Source: an uncultured Bacillota bacterium
GTDB lineage: Bacteria > Bacillota_I > Bacilli_A > RF39 > UBA660
Direction: 5' to 3'
Assembly: GCA_905200435.1 (NCBI GenBank)
Contig: CAJKKJ010000023.1
Location: 1-8,302 of the forward strand
Length of the DNA: 8,302 bases
Each line of letters begins with the position of its first letter. Position 1 is the first letter of the stretch. A model generated the notes under the pieces. The model saw only the letters and a list, made by a program, of their open reading frames with translations. It ran no database searches and was not told where the DNA came from. Both the position numbers and the translations under genes were made by a program. Shown one piece after another: positions 1-6,238 of this stretch.

Positions 1-98
1 TATTTATTACTTTATCAACATTATTAGTATTTTCTTACTCTTTAATTTTAGCACATAATTATTATAAATTCAATAGAACAAAAACTAGAAAAATTTAA
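1..98 (+). CDS. C-terminal fragment of a probable membrane protein
   Basis: An open frame enters at the left edge (first full codon at 3) and stops at TAA 96-98, giving 31 residues. They form a hydrophobic stretch (about FITLSTLLVFSYSLILA) followed by a basic tail (HNYYKFNRTKTRKI). This is the usual pattern of a last transmembrane helix with a positively charged cytoplasmic end. The stop codon falls in the loop of the hairpin at 82-109, as expected for a gene ending at a shared convergent terminator. The family cannot be recognised from so little sequence. A chance open frame of this length is possible in AT-rich DNA, so the call rests on the membrane-like composition and the terminator context. 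Confidence 0.45.
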   Translation, partial: FITLSTLLVFSYSLILAHNYYKFNRTKTRKI

Positions 99-109
99 TT
101 TTCTAGTTT
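80..109 (-). terminator. Intrinsic terminator of the surface-protein gene, possibly bidirectional
   Basis: An 11-bp perfect inverted repeat (82-92 with 99-109) encloses the 6-base loop ATTTAA. On the minus strand the stem begins inside the TAA stop at 108-110, and its 3' arm ends in a run of five T (80-84 read in reverse), so it ends the transcript of the 808-residue gene. On the plus strand it is followed by TTTATTCT, a weaker T-tract, and it could also serve the convergent gene ending at 98. The stem is AT-rich apart from the CTAG core. Confidence 0.7.
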
Positions 110-2534
110 ATTCTATTACATATGGGTCAGATTCTGTTCCCGAACCACTCTTAAATTGAATATTTGCTTTTAGATTAATTACTGGTCTTATGCCTAAATG
201 ATCCTTAATACCCGCAGGATTTAGGGCTCCCTGCCAATTTATACACATTTCATATACACCATTGTAATTTGTATCCAAACTATAAGGAGTCATTGTCCAA
301 GTAGCACTATAATCACTGTATAAATAATATTTTGAATTTTTAATACCTATTACTGCTCCAGCAAGAGTTACCTCATCAGCACTTAAAATTCCAACAGGAT
401 ATAATAATTTTTTATTTCCATAGCTACTTGTAGATGTCGTAAATTTATCATTTTCGTTCGGACAAACTAAACTTGGGTTCTCTATTCTATAAATTATACC
501 ATAACTTGTTCTGCCATTGTAAGTATATCCATCACCCATTGCAGTTGTTCGATCATTACAAAAGCTATTTGAAGTATTTATGTAATTACTTAATAAATTA
601 CCATTTGAATCATTTTTTCCAACAATATTAGTATTGTACCATTCATCAACTATTTGTTTTATATTAGAATCTTTAATATTACTAACTGAATCTTCATAGC
701 TTTTTGGAAATGCACCATAATGCTTTACATAAGCTGTAGTTTCGTAATTTTGTTCTGGTACCTTCATAACTATATTCATTGTATCACAAGTAATAGTAGT
801 ACCTTGCACCCTTTCATTAGCAAAACAAGTATATTTATAAGGATTTGTATATTTTCTATTACTATCATAATTATCAGAGTTAGAAGCTAATGCTGGCCAA
901 CTACTTCGAATACAATTATCATTTTCACATGTCATAGTACATACTTTTGTATCAGCACTACAAGATGCTTCCTTACCAAAATAATATATTCCACCTAAAT
1001 CAACCATCAAATTATAACTATTTTCATTTGTAGGATATTCTTTAACTTCTAAATCGTCATTATACATATAACCTACATAAGTTGAACTAAAAATGTTATT
1101 AAAGGCATTCATACCTATAAATATTCCTTCCGATTTATGATTATCTTTAGTTCCTGAATAAATAACTCTTATACTTCCATCACCATTTATTCTTAAAATA
1201 CGCCAGTAGAATCCTCCAAAACTTAACCAGTTATTATTAACTTCACCTCTATAATAATAACTCTTTGTACTATTTTCATCGGCAATAGAGTAAAGCCCTG
1301 CATTAGAAGAATAATCATCATTTATATTAAATGAGTATTTATCATATTTAGTTATATTAATATTATTTGATTCTGTTACTTCATACTCATATATTCTGTA
1401 GAATGTATCAAGTTCTGTTGCGCCTTTATCTGACGAAAATGCAGTGTAACCATTATTATTTTTTATATCTTCGATTGTACCTACAAAATTTGGCTCATAT
1501 ATGTGTCTTCCTGTTGAAGCATTGAAAACTGGCATACTAGTAGAATAATAATATTTTATAGTTGCATCCCCACGGCTAATATATGATGTTTGATTTTTTA
1601 AAGCACTTTCAGTATAAGTTAAATATGGTTCAACTTTTGTAAAGTTAGCTTTTTTACTTTCTATATTATTTCTTGCATTTGTTAAACTTTTATCTTTTCT
1701 AAAATTATGATAATCGGTTGCTATTAGACAGTCTGTTAAACTACTTATTTCACTATATCTAGAACAGAATGATGTTAAATTAGTTATTGTTACATCATCA
1801 ATAATGTTGCGCAACTTCAATATACCATTTTCATAATTATAGTGTGTATCTAATGATAAGTCATTATTTCCTTGTTTTAATCCTAAAGATGTATAATTAT
1901 ATCCACTTAAATCAATAGTCAATTCTTCATCCTTATTAATTACACTTGGAAATGCAGCTGAATTATCAAAGCCAACATAGCTAATTGCATACACATTTTC
2001 TCTTGTTTGTTTACCATTAATATTTAAACCAATAGTAAAAGTCTTATTTTCATAATCAATATCATATATATTATCATCGCCACTATCATATGGCCATTCC
2101 CAATATATTGTATATTCTTTTTCCTCATTTAAATTCAAAATACCATTTAAACTTAAATCAGTAATATCTATTTTGTCTATTTTATCACTATCTAAATAAA
2201 ATTTCATATTTACAGGAATATCATTTCCCTTTAAATTAATATCATATCTTATTTTTAGTTCAGACCCTTTACTACTTACTTTTATTATAAAATCACCATA
2301 ATCACCTGGTACAATTGTATTATCTGTTCCATTATGCACTTTTGCTGTATCATAGAGATTTATATCACTAAAAGTAGTTTCTTCACTATTAATTATTTTA
2401 TAAACATTAAAAATGAATTCTTTACTTCTAGCTGTTACATTACCTTTTATAACATTTGCATAATATGCTAGTGTACATGATAATATAATTAAAAATGTTA
2501 ATACTATCAAGCTAATGAATCTTTTTTTATCCAC
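108..2534 (-). CDS. Secreted/membrane-tethered surface protein with TasA/camelysin-like N-terminal domain
   Basis: The 808-residue product probably acts outside the membrane; its function is unknown. Residues 3-5 are basic and 6-24 form a hydrophobic signal/anchor ending SCTLAYYA, like SipW-type signal peptides. C20 in ILSC is only a weak lipobox. Residues about 28-176 resemble the TasA/camelysin fold: IVPGDYGDF near 74-82, YTIYWEWPYDSGDD at 141-154, then FTIGLNINGKQ. Residues about 180-255 look like a small beta module. From about 400 to 808 the protein matches a pattern I recall from gut Bacillota surface proteins: SYYYRG and FGGFYWRILRINGDGSIR near 425-456, YPVGILSADEV near 712-722, and GIRPVINLKA near 781-790. 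Eleven cysteines follow the signal (257-764, densest at 525-583), suggesting disulfides. There is no LPXTG motif or C-terminal membrane helix. The start is GTG at 2534, preceded by AAAGGAGT. The C-terminal family assignment is from memory and tentative. Confidence 0.85.
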   Translation of the reverse strand: MDKKRFISLIVLTFLIILSCTLAYYANVIKGNVTARSKEFIFNVYKIINSEETTFSDINLYDTAKVHNGTDNTIVPGDYGDFIIKVSSKGSELKIRYDINLKGNDIPVNMKFYLDSDKIDKIDITDLSLNGILNLNEEKEYTIYWEWPYDSGDDNIYDIDYENKTFTIGLNINGKQTRENVYAISYVGFDNSAAFPSVINKDEELTIDLSGYNYTSLGLKQGNNDLSLDTHYNYENGILKLRNIIDDVTITNLTSFCSRYSEISSLTDCLIATDYHNFRKDKSLTNARNNIESKKANFTKVEPYLTYTESALKNQTSYISRGDATIKYYYSTSMPVFNASTGRHIYEPNFVGTIEDIKNNNGYTAFSSDKGATELDTFYRIYEYEVTESNNINITKYDKYSFNINDDYSSNAGLYSIADENSTKSYYYRGEVNNNWLSFGGFYWRILRINGDGSIRVIYSGTKDNHKSEGIFIGMNAFNNIFSSTYVGYMYNDDLEVKEYPTNENSYNLMVDLGGIYYFGKEASCSADTKVCTMTCENDNCIRSSWPALASNSDNYDSNRKYTNPYKYTCFANERVQGTTITCDTMNIVMKVPEQNYETTAYVKHYGAFPKSYEDSVSNIKDSNIKQIVDEWYNTNIVGKNDSNGNLLSNYINTSNSFCNDRTTAMGDGYTYNGRTSYGIIYRIENPSLVCPNENDKFTTSTSSYGNKKLLYPVGILSADEVTLAGAVIGIKNSKYYLYSDYSATWTMTPYSLDTNYNGVYEMCINWQGALNPAGIKDHLGIRPVINLKANIQFKSGSGTESDPYVIE

Positions 2535-2540
2535 AAATAT

Positions 2541-2548
2541 ACTCCTTT
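2541..2548 (-). promoter_or_regulatory. Ribosome binding site deciding the GTG start at 2534
   Basis: The minus strand reads AAAGGAGT and then six bases before GTG GAT AAA AAA. The strong Shine-Dalgarno match and normal spacing support GTG as the true start. The basic residues and hydrophobic stretch expected of a signal peptide follow directly. Confidence 0.75.
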
Positions 2549-2579
2549 CAAAATTCTATTAAAATTAGTATTACCTACC

Positions 2580-2585
2580 ATTATA
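2580..2585 (-). promoter_or_regulatory. Candidate -10 element of the surface-protein gene
   Basis: A perfect TATAAT on the minus strand would start transcription about 39 bases before the GTG at 2534. The position 17 bases upstream holds TGTCAT (2603-2608), a poor -35. In DNA this AT-rich, a lone -10 match can be chance. The upstream terminator at 2724-2747 means that this gene does need its own promoter somewhere in 2549-2723. Confidence 0.35.
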
Positions 2586-2723
2586 AAGTTATCAGTAAAA
2601 GTATGACATAATATAAAAAGCTGTTATCTTTTTTCTATTACTCTATTAACATTTACCCTATATATAATTTTATCATTATTTTTTTTAAAAGTCATCAAAA
2701 AATGCAAAAAAATAAACAAAATT

Positions 2724-2747
2724 AAAAAAAGGGTTGACAAACCAACC
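2724..2747 (-). terminator. Intrinsic terminator of the herA-nifJ transcript
   Basis: On the minus strand GGTTG (2747-2743), a 6-base loop GTTTGT and CAACC (2736-2732) form a short stem. One C and then seven T (2730-2724) follow. It lies about 110 bases after the nifJ stop and before the surface gene, so it separates the two transcription units. The 5-bp stem is modest. CAACCC could instead pair with GGGTTG at 2812-2817, giving a longer branched structure that ends at the same T-tract. Confidence 0.55.
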
Positions 2748-2762
2748 ATTTTATAATAGTAT
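2734..2762 (+). promoter_or_regulatory. Candidate plus-strand promoter for a small RNA
   Basis: A perfect TTGACA (2734-2739) is followed after a 17-base spacer by TAGTAT (2757-2762), which matches four of six -10 bases. A perfect TATAAT also occurs at 2752-2757, but it is only 12 bases from the -35. Transcription would begin near 2769, just before the hairpin at 2771. The TTGACA overlaps the stem of the minus-strand terminator, so its match may partly reflect that structure. Confidence 0.4.
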
Positions 2763-2768
2763 ATAAAT

Positions 2769-2862
2769 TGCCAATTCGATTAGGCGAATTGGAAGCTAGT
2801 ATTACACTAGCCAACCCCTTTTTATTCTTTTATCGGACCTGCGAAAGCAGGTTCCTTTTTTT
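2769..2862 (+). ncRNA. Candidate small structured RNA, about 94 nt
   Basis: No gene explains plus-strand transcription here, yet the strand carries a promoter-like element (2734-2762) and ends in a strong intrinsic terminator (2835-2862). Between them lie two perfect hairpins. The first is CCAATTCG/CGAATTGG (2771-2778 with 2785-2792, loop ATTAGG). The second is GCTAGT/ACTAGC (2795-2800 with 2806-2811, loop ATTAC). A short CCCCTTTTT run (2815-2823) follows and then the terminator hairpin. The last bases reach the 3' end of nifJ on the opposite strand. It matches no RNA family I recognise: tmRNA, SRP RNA, RNase P and common riboswitches do not fit. Alternatively these are only stacked terminators. 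Confidence 0.35.
2835..2862 (+). terminator. Strong plus-strand intrinsic terminator facing the nifJ 3' end
   Basis: GGACCTGC (2835-2842), a GAAA tetraloop (2843-2846) and GCAGGTTCC (2847-2855) form a GC-rich stem with one bulged T. Seven T follow (2856-2862), the last two inside the nifJ stop codon complement. On the minus strand the hairpin is followed by GATAAAAG, so it cannot terminate nifJ efficiently. It therefore acts on plus-strand transcripts and would shield nifJ from antisense transcription. Confidence 0.75.
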
Positions 2863-5800
2863 ATTTTTTATCTAAAGATTCATAATAATAGAATCTTTTT
2901 TTTGCTTCATTAATATTATATTCTAAAAGTTCATTTGCTTCACTAGGATTTACCTTTTTAAGAGCATTAAATCTAGTTTGTCTTTCAATAAAATTAGAAT
3001 AATCATTAAAGTCAACATTCTTACTATCCAAAGTAAAACCTACATCTGGCATATAGTGAAATAAAGGATAATAACCACAAGAAACAGCTTGTTTCTCAAT
3101 CTCAATACTATTCTCCATGCCACCTGTAATACCATGAGATATACAAGGAGCATATGCAATTACAATAGATGGCCCATTATAATTATTTGCTTCCTTAAGA
3201 ACCTTTATTAACTGATTAGGATTCGCACCTAAACATACAGTTCCTACATAAACATGTGGATAAGATAAAGCAATTCTAGCTAGATCTTTTTTATAGTTCT
3301 TTTTACCAAAACCAGCAAATTGAGCAAGAGCACCAATAGGAGTTGCTTTTGATGCTTGACCACCTGTATTTGAATAAACTTGTGTATCAAGTACTAAAAT
3401 ATTAATATTTTCACGAGTAGATAAAGCATGATCAATACCACCAAAGCCAATATCGTATGCCCAGCCATCGCCACCTACTGCCCATATACTTCTCTTTTTA
3501 ATATAATCCTTATATTTTTTTAATTCTGGTATCTTATCAATATTATTGTAAACTTCTAAAGAAGTTTCATAATCATTGTTTTCTAAATATTTCTCACATA
3601 AAGGATTTTTAATAGTTTCCATAATCTTTTTAATTCTTTTTTTCATTTGACTATCAGAAACGGCCATACCAAGTGCGAATTCACAGTTATCTTCAAACAA
3701 TGAATTAGCCCATGGGATAGTATAAGGAGTACAAGGACTTGAAGCACCATAAATACTAGAACATCCTGTTGCATTCGCAATTACTAATTCATCGCCAAAT
3801 AATTGTGTTAGTATTCTTATATAAGCAGGTTCACCACAACCAGCACATGCTCCTTCAAATGCTAAACGAGGTTTATTAAACTGGCTACCTTTGACACTAT
3901 AAATATCAAATAAATTTTTATTACCAATTTTTTTAGATAAATAATTAAATACTTGATCTTCTTTATTTTTCCTTGCAATATCTATTTTCATTGCTGTTAA
4001 AGCTTTTCCTCTATTTGGACAAGACTTCATACATAAAGTGCAACCTGTGCAATTATCAATTGCTATACCTATTATAAAATAATAGTCTTTTAATGATTTT
4101 AATAAAGGCTTTTTACATCTTTCTTTTATGTAATTAGGAGCTTCATTATATTCTTCCTCACTTAGTAAATATGGTCTAATAACACCATGAGGACATACAA
4201 ATGAACACATATTACATTCTAAGCATGCTTCTTTATTCCATTTTGGTACAATATTACTAATAGCATTATGATCTGTAAAACCAGCTTTAGCAGTACCATC
4301 TGCTTGATTTAAAAATAAAGATACTGGTAAACTTTCGCCTTTTCGATTAAGAATTGCTTCTTCTATATTTTTATAGTTATCATTTGATTCAATAATTAAA
4401 TCATCATCATTAATTGTAACTTGTTCTAGTATATTTAAAGCATCATCAATAGCTTTTTTATTTGCATTTATAACATCTTCACCTTTTTTAGCAAATTTCT
4501 TTTCAAGTTCTTTTTTCATATAATTAATAGCATCATTATAATCCATTACATTTGATAAATTAATTATAATACTTTCCATAATGGTACTAATTTTACCTTT
4601 AATACCTAATTTGTTTGCTAAATTATAAGCATTTACAATATAGAATTTTAGATGTTTTTTATTAATTATGTATTTAACATTATCATTTAAAGATTTAATA
4701 ATTTCATCTTTATTTTTTTCGGTGTTTAAGATAAAAATACCATTATCTTTAATTTTATCTAATATATCAAATCTATCTAAATATGATTCTTTTGTACATA
4801 CAACAAGTCTTGGACTTTCAACATAGTATGTAGATCTAATTCTGTTTTTATTGAATCTTAAATGACATATAGTAACGCCACCTGATTTTTTGGAATCATA
4901 TTGAAAATAACCTTGAACATATTTATCTGTATTTTCACCAACTGTTTTAATAATTGATTTAGATGCTGAAACCATACCATCTGATCCATAACCATATATT
5001 AACATTTCATTTGAATCACTTATTTTAAAATTGTAATCAACTTTTAAACTTTTATTGGTAACATCATCTTCTATACCAACAGTGAAATCATTGAATGGTT
5101 TATCTAAAAAATCATAAACGGCCTTAATACAAGCTGGATTAGTATTTTTACTTGATAAGCCATATCTTCCACCAACCACTAAAATATTTTTATCTTTTAA
5201 TGATGATACAACATCTAAATATAATGGTTCACCAGTACTTCCAAATTCTTTTGTTCGATCTAGAACTGCTACTTTAGTAACTGTTTTAGGTAAAACTTTT
5301 AGTAAATGTTTTGTACTAAATGGTCTATATAAATGAACTTCAATTAATCCAATATCCTCATTTAAGTAATCAATTGTTTCTTTTATTGTTTCACATACAG
5401 AACCCATTGCTACTATAACTTTAGTTGCTTTTTTAGAGCCATAATAATTAAATGGTTTATAGTTAGTACCAGCTAGTTCATTTATTTTATTCATATAATT
5501 TTCAACTATATCTGGTAATTCATTATAGTAATTATTTCTTGCTTCTGTAACTTGAAAATAAATATCATCATTTTGAGAAGTACCTTTAGTTACTGGTTTA
5601 CTTGGATTTAAAGCTTTGTTTCTAAAATTATTTAAACTACTTTTATTTAATAATTTTAAATAATCTTTATCTTCTAATATATCAATTTTATTTATTTCAT
5701 GACTTGTTCTAAAGCCATCAAAGAAGTGCATAAAAGGGACACTTGATTCAATTGCACTTAAATGGGCGACTCCTGAAAGTAGGGATGCATCTTGAACTGA

Positions 5801-6226
5801 ACTAGAAGCTAGCATGGCAAAACCAGTTTGTCTTGTTGCATAAACATCTTGATGATCACCCATTATACTTAAAGCATGGGTTGCTAGACTTCTTGCGGCA
5901 ACATGAAATACGCCTGGTAATAATTCGCCTGCTATTTTATACATATTAGGTATCATTAATAATAAACCTTGACTTGATGTAAATGTTGTTGTTAATAAAC
6001 CTGATGTTAAAGCTCCATGAACGAATCCAGCAGCACCTGCTTCTGATTGCATTTCTACTACTCTTACTCGATCATTAAATAAATTTAATTTACCTTTATT
6101 ACTCTCATTATCTATATATTCTGCCATTGGTGATGAAGGTGTAATAGGATATATTCCTGCTACTTCGGTAAAAAGATAAGCTGTCCTACTACATGCTTCA
6201 TTTCCATCTAATGTTATTTTATGCAC
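2861..6226 (-). CDS. nifJ: Pyruvate:ferredoxin (flavodoxin) oxidoreductase
   Basis: This cytoplasmic enzyme converts pyruvate and CoA to acetyl-CoA and CO2 while reducing ferredoxin or flavodoxin. All domains of the single-chain form are present in 1121 residues, slightly shorter than the usual 1170-1200. The N-terminal domain has YPITPSS (26-32, active-site Thr29) and EMQSEAGA with Glu62. The CoA-region domain has GGVTICHLRF. The ferredoxin domain has two CxxCxxCxxxCP sites (C668, C671, C674, C678; C726, C729, C732, C736). The proximal cluster ligands are C794, C797, C822 and C1028. The thiamine-diphosphate site has GGDGWAYD (918-925) and NTGGQ (953-957). No key residue is missing. The start is GTG at 6226, where AGGAGG is correctly spaced and HKITLDGNEA matches the family N-terminus. 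An in-frame start at 6253 would add nine non-homologous residues inside the HerA gene. It is probably translationally coupled to that gene. Confidence 0.97.
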   Translation of the reverse strand: MHKITLDGNEACSRTAYLFTEVAGIYPITPSSPMAEYIDNESNKGKLNLFNDRVRVVEMQSEAGAAGFVHGALTSGLLTTTFTSSQGLLLMIPNMYKIAGELLPGVFHVAARSLATHALSIMGDHQDVYATRQTGFAMLASSSVQDASLLSGVAHLSAIESSVPFMHFFDGFRTSHEINKIDILEDKDYLKLLNKSSLNNFRNKALNPSKPVTKGTSQNDDIYFQVTEARNNYYNELPDIVENYMNKINELAGTNYKPFNYYGSKKATKVIVAMGSVCETIKETIDYLNEDIGLIEVHLYRPFSTKHLLKVLPKTVTKVAVLDRTKEFGSTGEPLYLDVVSSLKDKNILVVGGRYGLSSKNTNPACIKAVYDFLDKPFNDFTVGIEDDVTNKSLKVDYNFKISDSNEMLIYGYGSDGMVSASKSIIKTVGENTDKYVQGYFQYDSKKSGGVTICHLRFNKNRIRSTYYVESPRLVVCTKESYLDRFDILDKIKDNGIFILNTEKNKDEIIKSLNDNVKYIINKKHLKFYIVNAYNLANKLGIKGKISTIMESIIINLSNVMDYNDAINYMKKELEKKFAKKGEDVINANKKAIDDALNILEQVTINDDDLIIESNDNYKNIEEAILNRKGESLPVSLFLNQADGTAKAGFTDHNAISNIVPKWNKEACLECNMCSFVCPHGVIRPYLLSEEEYNEAPNYIKERCKKPLLKSLKDYYFIIGIAIDNCTGCTLCMKSCPNRGKALTAMKIDIARKNKEDQVFNYLSKKIGNKNLFDIYSVKGSQFNKPRLAFEGACAGCGEPAYIRILTQLFGDELVIANATGCSSIYGASSPCTPYTIPWANSLFEDNCEFALGMAVSDSQMKKRIKKIMETIKNPLCEKYLENNDYETSLEVYNNIDKIPELKKYKDYIKKRSIWAVGGDGWAYDIGFGGIDHALSTRENINILVLDTQVYSNTGGQASKATPIGALAQFAGFGKKNYKKDLARIALSYPHVYVGTVCLGANPNQLIKVLKEANNYNGPSIVIAYAPCISHGITGGMENSIEIEKQAVSCGYYPLFHYMPDVGFTLDSKNVDFNDYSNFIERQTRFNALKKVNPSEANELLEYNINEAKKRFYYYESLDKK

Positions 6227-6238
6227 TATTTTCCTCCT
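6226..6238 (-). promoter_or_regulatory. Ribosome binding site and TAGTG stop-start overlap coupling herA to nifJ
   Basis: On the minus strand AGGAGG (6238-6233) lies within the last codons of the HerA-like gene. Six bases later TAGTG holds both its stop (TAG, 6228-6226) and the nifJ GTG start (6226-6224), sharing one G. The arrangement sets the nifJ start and implies that ribosomes finishing the upstream gene can reinitiate there. Confidence 0.85.

Larger units (their letters stand above)
2724..2823. repeat. Imperfect inverted repeat enclosing two hairpins
   Basis: The left arm A7-GGGTTG (2724-2736) is complementary to the right arm CAACCC-C-TTTTT (2812-2823) with one bulged C. Hairpins 2771-2792 and 2795-2811 lie inside, the second abutting the right arm. 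Both ends are flanked by ATT (2721-2723 and 2824-2826), which might be a short duplication or chance. It could be a bidirectional terminator-like structure or a miniature mobile element; a single copy cannot decide. Confidence 0.4.

Noticed and set aside
108..2534. Lipoprotein attachment at C20 (ILSC)
   Set aside because: Leu at the -2 position is outside the usual lipobox, and the following LAYYA fits a SipW-type signal better; kept only as an alternative.
2752..2757. TATAAT as the -10 partner of TTGACA at 2734-2739
   Set aside because: The spacer would be only 12 bases, too short for a sigma-70-type promoter; TAGTAT at 17 bases is the better partner despite the weaker match.
2535..2860. 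Riboswitch, tRNA, SRP RNA or CRISPR repeat in the intergenic region
   Set aside because: None of the conserved motifs of these RNAs that I know is present, and there are no regularly spaced direct repeats.
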